Shown one piece after another: positions 1-10,996 of a stretch of DNA of 64,000 nt. The DNA comes from Takashimella koratensis. Taxonomy: Eukaryota; Basidiomycota; Tremellomycetes; Trichosporonales; Tetragoniomycetaceae. The translations under genes were made by a program, and so were the position numbers. The notes under the pieces were generated by a model. It worked only from the letters and a program-made list of their open reading frames with translations, was not told the DNA's origin and made no database searches. The first letter of the stretch is position 1, and each line of letters begins with the position of its first letter. Where the stretch lies: contig BCKT01000006.1 of assembly GCA_003116875.1 (NCBI GenBank), positions 372,001 through 436,000 of the forward strand, in the 5' to 3' direction.

Positions 1-3000
1 AGCAGCACGGAACATACTACGGCGGTCGAGGGTTTATGCGTAACGGACCTCGTATGGGTCGACAAAATACCGCTCCTCTCCTCCCGTCCATCATCACCTC
101 GTCGTCCTCACCGTCCTTATGTGAACCCGACCGCCCGCTCTCCCCGCTCGCTCCTCCAATCAGGCCATCGACCACCGCTCCTGGCACAACAATCAGCCCA
201 ACAACACCGCGCGCCCCCCGCCTGCCGCTCCCTGGTCAACCGGTGCACTCGCGCTCCGACTCGGTATCCTCTCCTACCCAACCCCGCGTGACCATCTCCC
301 TCGACCCGACCGAAGCGCTACCTCCTCCATCCCCAGTCTCTCCAGTTCGCAGCCGGCCCAGCTCCGGGTCCATACCCAACTCCCCCGTGATCAGGGGCAG
401 GTTCGACAAGGCCAAGGACAGGACGTTGAGTGTCGACGGAGTTCCAGAAGGTATGGCGGTCAGGTCACATGCGGCATCGGCAAGGTCGGCGTCGGCGGAT
501 CGAGAACGGAGGCAAAGTCAGGTCTCGACGCATTCAAACTCGTCAAAGAAGCCCTCTCTCAAGGATTACATCCTTGGCGAGGAGCTGGGAAGGGGCAGCT
601 ACAGTACGGTAAGTGCGCGCTTTGACCTCAATATCTACTGTTTCTCCGACTGGTTCCCTGCGCTGACATCCTCTAGGTGGTACGCGCGACGCTCGCCCCG
701 ACGTCCAACATGTTCCCAACCAGCCCTAGTTCCACCGACCGGCATTACGCGATCAAGATCATGAATCAGGCGCATCTCGTGCAAGAGAAGAAGATCAAGT
801 ATGCGCATATTGAGCGCGACGCCCTTATTCGCCTTTCCCAACCACGTCAAGTCTCGCCGACATCCCGTACCCACCGCCGGGGGGTCTCGTCCTCTTCTTC
901 GGCGGGCTTAATAAATGCAGGTGTTGCGACGTCGAAACGCAAGTCGAACAACAGCGTCGGCTCGTCATCTGGGATCTCTGGGGCGCTGGTAGTCAAGCGG
1001 CGGGATAGCACGGGCACTTCGGGTGTAGGCAGCTCACCTACTCCGATTCCGGGGACAGGGAGGGAGCTGTTGAGCGTCGTCACTGCGCTGAGCGATAGCT
1101 CGTCCTCCGCCGGATCCAACATCATGACCCCACTCTCACCAGTCCTTGCCGCTGGTCGGAGGCCGTCCCGTAGCGCTGAGCCGCCTGAGCGTGTCGACGA
1201 GCGCGGCGAGCCCGACGACCCTCACGACCAGGGCGACCATAAGGAGATACTCACTCCTCCTCGAGTTATCTCGCGCCCCCCTTCCCCAGTGAAAGAAGAG
1301 CCCTCGACCCCGGAGTACAACGAGGCAAGCACGAGGCTACGAACTCGTTCTACACCCGGTGGCGATATCGACTCGTCGGTGCACCTCTCGCCTACCTCGG
1401 CGGTCTCCCAAGTTAATGTGCAGGCGTCGCCGATGGCGATTGAACGAGATAGGGAGAGGGAGAAGTCAAAGACACCAGGGAAGAGGAGGACATCGTTAGC
1501 TCCCTCTGAGAGGAGTGTCAAGTCTACTTCGACTTCCGGAATGGCAGGCGTCGGTCACCCAGGTATCATTCGCTTATACTGCACGTTTGCAGACAAGACC
1601 AGTGTCTGTGAGTCAAAGCGGGTTTCGCTGGTGTTTTTGATCAGAGTCTAATGCTTGTCATGACCAGTCTACGTGCTTGACCTTGCGAGCAATGGAGAAC
1701 TTGCATCGTTCATCCGCAAATATGGATCACTGGATACCAATTCGGCAAGGTACTATGCTGCCCAGATCGTGGACACTATCGAGTTTGTACACGAGCGTGA
1801 GATCATCCACCGTGATCTCAAGCCTGAAAAGTAAGTCAAGCCTCTTGCTTCTATCAAATCAGGACTTGACATAGTCCTACAATATCGGTTCAATGCTGAT
1901 GAGTGCTTCTGCAGTGTTCTGCTGGACGACGATATGAGGATCAAGTTGACTGATTTTGGGAGTGCCAAGATTTTGGGGAAAGAGAGCGAGCCGAGTGAGA
2001 CTTCCAAGCGATCGTTTGTCGGTTCGGCAGACTATGTCAGCCCTGAAGTGCTTCGAAGCGAGCCTGCGACCTTTGCGTGAGTTATCACAACAGGCATACT
2101 GTTTTCTCTCTATCGTCATCAACGTATTCAGAGTGTACAAGAGACTGACAAACGTCAGCGCGGACACCTGGGCACTCGGCGTCATCATCTACGACTTTAT
2201 CGCTGGGAAACCACCGTTCCGTTCTGCGACCGAGTACCTCACTTTCCAAAAAGTCCTACAACGTCAGCTCTCATTCCCGGATGGGTTTGACCCGGACGCT
2301 CGAGACCTGGTCGACCAGCTCCTGAACCTTGACCCAACTCAGCGCCCTAACCCTGCCGAAATCAAGAACCACCCTTTCTTCGCTTCGGTCGACTGGAACA
2401 CGCTTTGGTCCATCCCGGCGCCTCAAATTCATACGGGCTTGAGGCAGCCCGTGAAGACACTCGCGAATGTCGATCTGAACTCGGACGTCTGGGCGGTGTT
2501 TGATGACGAAGTGTCGGACGGTGGGTTCGAGTACGACGACGATGGTGAGGGCGATGGTGTTGGCGAGGGTGAAGGCGAGGAACACGGTGCGATGCCGAGG
2601 CACGGTGGAGTTCGGTCAGAGCAAGTCCGTGGGCGTCTCGATTCTCAAGGCCCACTGGAGACGCTTTCACCAGAGTCCAGCCAGTTGGGGCACCAACTCA
2701 CTTACGACCGACTACAAGCGAAGAACGCGATCGAGGCCGTCGACCATCCGGGCATCCACTTCCCTAGCCGACAAACGACACCGGGGTTCCATAGCTTGAC
2801 AGACAACGGCGACCTTCCTACCGACGCCTACCCGCAGTCCGAACTGGACCCTCCGCGTCGAGCGTGGCTGGACTCCCATCCCCAGCCGGGCGCTGGCACC
2901 CAGTCTCACGGCTACGGCGGAGGAGCGGGGGCAGGGTACGGATCTCAGCGCAAAGGCCGGGGTTTATCAAGCTCGTCAAGCTCCAGTGGGAGGCTCAGTG

Positions 3001-3562
3001 GGCTCCTCGAGTCGATGGGGATCAACCCCCCGTTCTCGAGTTCAGGAGGGGCAGGGTACAAGGGGTCCCCGAGTAGGAATAGCAGAGCGAGCGAGAGGAG
3101 TGATGAGAGGGAGAGGTACGAGAATACCGTTAGGGGGATACACAGTCGTGCGCAGACGCCAGAGGTTGTGGACAAGTGGTAAGTTAAGATTGACGGGCAT
3201 AGAGAAGTGGAACAAGAGGGGAAAGCCTGGAAGGGAAAGCCTGGAGCAAGAAGTTTAGGACAATGCTGATGTGTAAACTCTAGGTCCTCGGTGCTTCTCG
3301 GTAACGAACGTATCATCCTCTCCACGCCAATCTCCGTTCGACCGGCACCTACCGTCCCACTCCCATCTTTCCTGCTTCCCGCACCGAAACGTCGTCAACT
3401 CATCTTGACTGATTTCCCGCGTCTCATCGCTGTGAAAGACGATGCAGCGGGGGAGTCGACGTCACCTACGAGCTCTACGGCGACGGCGAGTGCGGGGTCA
3501 AGTCCAGCGTTGAGCACGAGTGTGGGCGGGAATATGAGCGGGAGTACCGGGTCAGTCGGGCA

Positions 3563-3595
<33 letters not shown>

Positions 3596-3962
3596 AGCGG
3601 GAGCGGGAGCGGGAAGCGGAGCTGGGTTGAAAGTCAAGATTGAGTGCGTGTTCCTTGTAAGGCCCTCGACAAGGGGCGGAGGCACGAGTCCCGCTGGGCA
3701 AGGAGAAGGAGGAGGTGGAGGGGGAGGAGGAGGAGGAGGAGTCAATTGTGTTCTCGATGTACAGGAGAAAGGGTCCAAAGCGTTCTCTGTCCAGACGGTG
3801 AGTTAACTTGAGTTCAGGTCCAAAAGGACTACTCTAAAAGCGGTGACAGGGAAACTGACGAACCCCATTTGACAGATCTCTCAAACACATATGTTCGTAA
3901 CGGATTCGAACGAGGTCAGGGATACTTGGGTCCAAGCACTACGTCGGATCGTCCCAACGTAA
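1..3962 (+). CDS. PDK1/Pkh-type Ser/Thr protein kinase with C-terminal PH domain, 5' partial
   Basis: Phosphoinositide-dependent kinase 1 family: phosphorylates the activation loop of AGC kinases at the membrane. Exons 1-608, 677-1607, 1668-1830, 1915-2076, 2159-3178, 3284-3797, 3876-3962 join in frame. The reading frame is open at base 1, so the start may lie upstream. Visible in order: Ser/Pro-rich N-terminus; glycine loop GRGSYSTV; YAIK lysine; HIERDAL helix C; HRDLKPEN; TDFGSAK; activation segment GSADYVSPEVL; ADTWALGVIIYDF; then a low-complexity stretch and a PH-type domain (WSSVLLGNERIILS through DTWVQALRRIV). About 240 residues of Ser-rich sequence interrupt the N-lobe between helix C and beta-4, far longer than usual. 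The PH domain is split by a Gly/Ser insertion. The PDK1 call rests on kinase plus C-terminal PH order and is strong; the exact orthologue name is not decided. Confidence 0.88.
3562..3740 (+). repeat. GGTTCT and GGA simple repeats inside the PH domain coding region
   Basis: Two low-complexity tracts lie in the last large exon of the kinase gene: GGTTCT repeats around 3562-3597 (Gly-Ser) followed by GGGAGC units (Gly-Ala), and a GGA-rich run around 3705-3740 (poly-Gly). They lengthen loops of the PH domain without breaking the frame. Confidence 0.8.
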
Positions 3963-4149
3963 CCTGGGAAGCAGGAGACTCGGATGAGAGGACCATGTAG
4001 CTATTTTCGGAAGCGAAAGGAGATCGAAGGCGGAGGAGAAGGAGAAGCAACAACGACAACGACAATGACAGTAACATACTGTCCTGTATACACAACTAGC
4101 ATTTCTGTTCATAAACTTTACAAACTGCAATTCACGATCCATCACTCTC

Positions 4150-4242
<93 letters not shown>

Positions 4243-5285
4243 ACCCCCCCCCCCCCCCCCCCCTCCCTTCCCTTTTCCCTCAGATACACACACACAACAC
4301 ATCCCTAGTCTCAATAAACACGTCTTGTAGGCTGTCATCCCTACTGTCCATTACCCATTTGTCCATTGTGTAAACTGTCCATTACCTCATTGCCCCATTG
4401 CCTCATTACCCACGTCACAGTCCAGAGTCACTCGTCGTTGTATACATGCATAAAAACGACTGGCTCTGTCCCGCCTCCAAACTCCAAACTCGAACCCGAC
4501 GCATACCTTTGGATAAGCCCAACAGGTCGACCTGAGTTCCGTACATCTGGATTGACCGCGAACTGCCAACTTTGAGCTCTGGAGACACCCTCATTTCATG
4601 TCTCAGTTCCACTACCAGTCTCTCAGCTATGAGACGAGGTTGACCAACGAGAATTGTCCTTTTTGCCCCGCAGCAGTGCAACAAGTGTGACGTGACAGGT
4701 GCAAGAAATGCGACCAGGTGGTGATTTCAATTCTTTGGCCTTCTTTGCATTCTGTAAATAGAAATGATTTGGACCCAGCTTAAGGCTTGGGTAATGGGAT
4801 TACAACGTAGATCCATAACAGGACTTGAGCGAGACACAAACAATGAGCGGTTGGTGAGGCGTGGTTAAGGAGGGAAGGAGACATGGTGCGACGGGCTAGG
4901 ACTTGATCTACGCTTTGGTTCGGGGCAATGTCTGAGTCTTGGGAATGCTCTCTGTCGTAAATGATCCACCGACATGCGACGTGACGAGAAGACGTTGATG
5001 GAGACCGTGCGAGAAGGGCGGGGAAGGGGAAGAGAATGGGAGAAAGGGGGAAAGTTGACGGGGCAATGCTAAGTGGGATCGAGAAAAGTGTTTATGTGGA
5101 GACGAAACGACGCAGAGACACAGACATGGCGAGTCACAACAGGGTTCAGAGGGCGATTACTGGCGAGGCGAGAACGAGGCGATAAGGAGACAAGGAACGG
5201 CGCTGACGGTGTCGATGTCGAGCGAGATGAGGGAGTCTCGGGACGAGCAAACAGCTGGGGGTAGTCGAGAGACTTTCAGGGTTAA
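3963..5285. other. Gene-free interval between convergent kinase and AN1 genes
   Basis: Holds the 3' untranslated ends of the two convergent genes. The only striking element is the poly-C tract (listed separately). Open frames here are short or created by the homopolymer, and I see no domain or RNA gene. Confidence 0.6.
4152..4263 (+). repeat. Poly-C homopolymer tract, about 112 nt
   Basis: A run of 91 C, one A at 4243, then 20 C, lying about 190 bp past the kinase stop codon. It is the longest homopolymer in the window. Such runs can form i-motif (C strand) or G-quadruplex (G strand) structures. They are also a common place for assembly or polymerase error, so the true length is uncertain. 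Confidence 0.95.
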
Positions 5286-5832
5286 TTAAGCCTGCGCAAT
5301 CTTGCTAGCGACAGTGCGCTCCCGCTCGAGTCGTTCCTTGTTCGCCTGGAACGCTGCGTCACGGCACGCTTGCATCCCGGTACTGCGAGGGTCAGCTATG
5401 TACAGAAGGGTTTGAGGCGGGGGGCATGAAGGGGATGCGTTGACCCGACCGAACATGCGCAGACCCGGACGGGATACGCAGTGATGTCGGGAGGTCAAGC
5501 AGGGAACGTGAGAGCACCAGGGGGAGGGGAGCAGGTGCACAGGGGCGCTCTCAAGATGGAACACAGACTCACCAGTTGTGCGCCTCGGGGGTCCGGTGCG
5601 TCCCGCAGAAGACTTTGGAGCAATGTGGGCAGTCTCCAGCGATTTTGAGCGCCGCCGACGGGCACTGCGTCGGGTTGGCCGTCATCGCTGGCTTCTCGGT
5701 AGGGGAAGAGGCATCGCTCGATGGGGCCGGCTGGGAAGGGGCGGACTCGGAGGATGGAGTGACGGGGATGTTGTAGATGACACGGTACTGGCAGCGCTTC
5801 TTGGCAGGCCTGCGGGCGGGCAAGGTCGACAT
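5286..5832 (-). CDS. AN1-type zinc-finger protein (Tmc1-like), 118 aa
   Basis: Exons 5832-5573 and 5382-5286; the intron has donor GTGAGT and acceptor GCAG. The spliced product carries one AN1 zinc finger: an early Cys pair region, then GDCPHCSKVFCGTHR and EAHNC followed by TGMQACRDAAF, which gives the C-x2-C, C-x2-H, H-x-C pattern of AN1 domains. The N-terminal cysteine (KKRCQY) is separated from the rest by a Ser/Pro-rich insertion. The C-terminus is a charged helix (NKERLERERTVASK). AN1 proteins of this small class are linked to stress and proteasome/ubiquitin function in yeast (Tmc1). Family assignment is good; function in this species is inferred. Confidence 0.82.
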
Positions 5833-7839
5833 GGCGACGGATGGGGTAGAGTGAGAGGGGTGCGGTGAGGTGGGAGTGGGAGTGGGAGGGAGGAGTGTGA
5901 TGAATTGGGGTCGAGAGGTTAGCCGGGTGCGATCGAATAGTGTGATGGGGGTGGTGGGGAGATAAGAAATGCTTGGTCAGCGTCTTGTATTTTATATCGT
6001 TAATGGACAAAGAGAGGACGACAAGGTGAGAGGCGAAGAGCGATGCGCGCACAAGGGAGATGAACGAGCGTGGGTTTGGGTGAGGATCGGTGGGAGAGCG
6101 CAAAGGCAGCCGTAGCACCGGAGAGCGCATACCGCTGGTCCTTGCTGAAACGGGGCTCAAACAACGGAAGGGGGGTAGGGGTTGAGGGTGGATGGGCAGG
6201 ATACGGCGCAGAGACCGATGCACTGCCCGGTGGCGAATGGTGGGCGCTTGGAGCGATGCAGGTGCGGCGAAAGGGGTGGGACGGAAGTGATGAGGAGAGG
6301 ATCGGGAGGGAGGAAGCATATGTGCGGAGACGGGGAGGAGAGGAGGTAGTGATGGGGTTGCCACACGGGAAGATGGGGGAAGGGGGAGTGATTCGATGCG
6401 GGACTTACATGGTGATGGGGTTGGCGGTGGTGGTGGGTGGGGGTGTGGTGGTGGTGTCGAGCGGTTGTCTATGATCTAGCGATCTAGTGAGAGGAAGAGA
6501 AAAGAGAAGGGAGAGTAGATGAACGATGCTGTTGTCGAAGGAGTAGAATAAGTTGTGTGGATGGGTGTGTGTGCGTGTGTGTGTGCGTGTGCGTGTAGAT
6601 AAGGGCAGAGTGGGGTGGACGGTTACGGCTACGGTGGCGCGGGTGGAGTAAGGGCGGTTGCTAGGGTGCTACAGTAGACTCTGGGTTCTGGGTGCAGGCT
6701 GGTCGTGTGCTTGCTCGATCGAGTCAAATCGCGCGGGCAAAGGGCGCGGGCGCGGGGCCGTAGACAGGTTTGAATTCGAATGTTCCGGCGAGTCCGGGTC
6801 TGGGTTGGGTCTGGGGTTGGGTCTGGGGTTGGGGTGAGATTGGGGGGGATGTGCTTCTGGGGTGCTTGCTTTGTGTGCTGCTGTGTGTTTGCTGTGTATC
6901 TCTGTCCTTGGATGTTCCGTAAGTGAATTGGTGAGACCGGATGGGTGACTGTGGGGAAGGGGGGCTAGGTGTTTATATACTGTTCCGTACGGCCGGTTGG
7001 GTGTTCGCTTACACACCACTGGTTTCGGGCGTCTTCTATCGACTATGCATGCATCAGGGGATTCCGCGGACAAGGGCAGGGGAACGGGGATGGACGCAGC
7101 GTAGGTGAAGGTGCAGACTAGACCCAGGAGACGTGGACGCAGGCCCCACTGCCCACTGCCCCTTCCCGCCCCACCGAGGCCCGACTGAATGAATGCTGAA
7201 TGGGTCTCCCTCTGTGTGTGTGTCTGTCTGTGTATGTGTGTGTGTGTGTTTACAACCAGCACACGCATCCGTCAGCGTCGACTCGGATCGACGGAAGTAA
7301 ATTCGTGCTTGATTGGGTGGCGAATCGACCCATCGGTTTCAAAGCGAGGCCTGCCAGGGTCCAGTCCCCTGGGTCCCAAAGGAAGGCGACGGAAAGGGGC
7401 CATGATCGGCCTTAGAGGCGGCTGTGTGCGATGATGTTACGTAATAATCCCAGGAAGGTCTAGAACCTCACATCAGATAGGAAGGCGTACGAACGACGGA
7501 GTGAGTGTGGCGATTGATATCGAACAAGATGCATTAGGACAAGCGCGACTAGCCGCGAGGGAGGAAACGAGAGGGAGGAGGAGGAGGAGGTGAGGCATGG
7601 ACATTGACATTGGGGAAATTGGCAAGAAGAATGACAAGGTCGAGGTCATGGAGGCAAGAGTGGATGGGACATGGACAGGCTCGAGTACAGGGTGATGGTA
7701 CAAGTTCGTATGGTACATGGATCTGGACGCGCATGTGTCCAACGTCTGCTTCTGCTTCCCTCGTATTGATCCTCTTCTGCAATTACTAGCTGATCTTCCC
7801 CAGGTACGCTTCTGCTTCGATTCACTATCCACACCTTAC
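5833..7839. other. Intergenic region with TG microsatellites and G-rich tract
   Basis: Two kilobases upstream of the AN1 gene and downstream of the Gln-rich gene. It contains TG-rich microsatellites (about 6561-6600 and 7214-7250), a GGGTTGGGTCTGGGGTTGGG-type G-rich tract near 6799-6835 and purine-rich sequence. Open frames are compositional and have no recognisable domain. I see no RNA gene. Confidence 0.5.
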
Positions 7840-10800
7840 CTACACACTGACTTTCTGCCTCTTCTTCTCCCTCCCTTTCTCAGTTCTCTCACCCTTCCCC
7901 TCCTCAACAACACTCGCCTTCCTCTCCTCGACGACACTCGCACTCACCCTCCTCTTCCCTTCCCCGACTCCACTTGCCACAACCACCCCTGCCTCTTCCT
8001 TGCCTGACATAGTGGCCAGGCTCGCCTCCCGCGTTCGTGTGATCCCTTCAATCAACACAGCCCACGAATCAGACTTGCGCCTGTCGATCGAATTGGCACG
8101 CGACCGGCCGCCTGTCGGGGTATCGGTCGGGGTCGTGATGGCTGTCGTAGGGGCCGTGGTGGAGGTCAAGCCGGGAGTCAGGGATGTGGAGGCCGCAGTC
8201 ATGGCAGCGGTAGTGCTGGTGGTTGTTTTCTTCACAGTGGTCGAGGCGTTGCTCTTGCGCTTCCCTTTGGCGATTGGAGTCGAAGCGGAGACTGTGGTAG
8301 TCTTGGAAGCGGCACCAACCTTGTCCACTGACTTGTCCACTGGCTTGTCCACTGACTTGTCCGCTGACTTGTCCGCTGACTTGTCCGCTGACTTGTCCGC
8401 TGACTTGTCCTTCACCTCATCCTTCGTGGCGGTCTCTTCGACATCCCTTCCGCCGTCGTTCGCCTCACCCATCTCAATGTCGATGGGCGAAGGTTCCCTC
8501 GTCGTTGGCGTCAACGAAGTCAACGTCGACTCTGGAGTCGGCGCATCTTCCGCACCAGCCTCATCCTTCGTGTCGACTCGGATCGGCGCGGATGGAGTCT
8601 TGGGTCGAGGAGACTTGGCCGTGGTTTTTGCTGGCTCGGTTGGATCCGGAAAGACCTTTGAGTCTGGTGCTGGTTTGTCATCCGCTGAAGAGCCATCGAC
8701 TCCCTCTTTCACCCCTCTGGTCTCTGTCTCCCTGATCTCAACCACCTTCCCCTCTTGCCTTGACCCGCCCATTCCATCCTCTTCCTTCTCGTCCTTCTCG
8801 TCCTTCTCGTCCTTCTCAGTCACAGTCTCCAACCTCCCCTGATTCCCATTCTTCTGCCCTTTTTCCTCAGCCTTCCCCCGCGGATCCGTCCCCTTGTCCA
8901 CTTTCGTGACCGTCACCATGGCTGTAGCCGTGTCCGTAGCCGTCGCTGACACGGTCGCGGCGAGGACTTCGTGTACGTCTGGAGAGGCAGAGAGGAGAGC
9001 CGTCATTCTCTCGACTGTGGATTTGACCTTTGACGCAGGGGACTGAACATCTCTTGAGGCTTGAACCAACGCTGAGGTCGTTTGGACAGCTTGAAGTTGA
9101 GTAACCTGCCCAGTCGGCTCTCGCAATATCCCGCTCGAGGTAGTAAGAATCACCGAATCATCAAGAGAGCGCTGAATCACCCCTCCCAACGCACCGACCT
9201 TGACCCCACTCCCCTGCGTCTTCGATCCCACACGCTGAGCACCTGCCTTGTTGCCCGCCAATTTACGGGGCTGTACCCGCCCAAACACGGGTGGAGGCGG
9301 AGCCGGGGCTTGAGGCGTGGTTCTCTTCTGTTTCGGCGAAGTCTCGACAGAGGACCAAGAGCGACGATGGGTGTGTGATTCAGCGGTTCCGGCTGGGTGT
9401 CCCGGTGCACTTTCACCTGAGCCGGTACTGGGCGTCACTCTCTGACCCGATCCCTGCACTTGTTGGACCTGCTGCACCTGCTGCTGCTGTGCTTGTGGTC
9501 CCTGTGTATGGGCCCCCGACATACCAAGCCCTCCATGTACACCCAGACCCACACCATACCCCTTCCCACTCTCACCGACTCCAACCACCGCTCTTCCAAA
9601 CCCTTTCATCTCCGCGTACACCCGGCTGAGCGTGAGCCATCCATGTGCTTTAGCAACGAGGACTCGGCAAGCGCGGAGCCACCATTCTTCGTCTGTCTTG
9701 GACCAGATCTCGGGACGGAGAGCGGCAGCGGCGGTTTGTTTGTGTTCAGCAGCGACCCCACGCCGGCCTGGTCGGCCAGTGACGTGGGTAGGTCTGCCCA
9801 TGGCCCCGACTGGACCGTACTGTCCACTCCCCACACCAACACCAACGCCACCGACTCCACCGGCAGATCCAGCGCCGAGACCTCCACTACAAGCAGCTTC
9901 GTGCCTGCCCTTCAGCTCATCCACCACGCGATCAAGGAGGAACTCGACAGCGCGGGCACGTGGACCCGCCCATGCGAGCGGGAGGTACNCCCCCGCCAAG
10001 AAAATGGCGCGGAGTATATGCGTATGAGTATGTGCGACGAGGATGAGAAGACGGGGGGCGAGGGATGTGATTGTTGTCGCTGCGTTGGCTTTGGCTTCTG
10101 TCTCTTCTTCCTCCTCCACCTCTCTCTGCCCGGGATACGAAGCCGTACCGTCGACACTGCCTGTGCCAGTCTTGAGCCGCTTCAAATCGGTGGTATCACC
10201 GACATGACCTTGATTCTGGAGGACGGCATGGTACGATCTCGGGGTTGCCGGGACACCTCGAAGGAGAACGAGGAGGACGTCGATCCAGAGTAGGACGTCT
10301 TCGTCCCATGGGTTCCCTTCATAATCTACCCACTTGAGCATGATCCCCGTCCCTCCCACCCCGGGCGTACCCGTGGGTGCGAGCGTGATGCGTGACGTCG
10401 GAGGGACGGGAGGGGTGAGGAGCACGAGCGAGAGGTCGGCCAGGAGCCGGACGGGAACGGTACGTGCTTCCGCGGAGAGAATGTGTTGAAGCGCCTGAGA
10501 AACGGAGGCGGGTTGGACAGAGGAGAGTGCGGCTTCGCGCTCCTATAACCACGCAGAGCAAGAAGAGTTGATCAAATCAGGGTAATGGTAGCGGTAGTCG
10601 AGGTGAGACAGGTTCATGATGGTGGGGAAATCAAACATTGACAAGGTGACAATTGTCAGCTCATTTCATCCCATTCTCGGTCAAAACCAAACTTACCGTC
10701 AACCTCCTTCTCAGCCTGGTCCGATCATCTTCCTCACTCTTCCTGATGGCTTCGTACCTTTTCTCCAAATGCTCTGCACCTCCTTCAGCCTGGCGTTTCA

Positions 10801-10933
10801 CCCCGCGCTTGCCATCTCCATCCCCGCTTGCCCCGTTTGTGCCATTTGCAACGGGGTTGTTCGAGATGGGAATGGACGAGATGGAATGGGCTCTGCCGTG
10901 AGAGAACGGCGGAGTCGTCAATGTGGGATTGAG

Positions 10934-10996
<63 letters not shown>

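Noticed and set aside
3939..4373. Long Gly or Pro reading frames across the poly-C tract
   Set aside because: They exist only because the homopolymer has no stop codon in any frame.
5495..6474. Overlapping long frames on both strands upstream of the AN1 gene
   Set aside because: S/P/H-rich or G/R-rich composition, no domain, and they overlap the AN1 first exon in another frame.
8000..8842. 280-codon plus-strand frame rich in Val/Ser/Leu
   Set aside because: It mirrors the repeats of the minus-strand Gln-rich gene and has no independent protein character.
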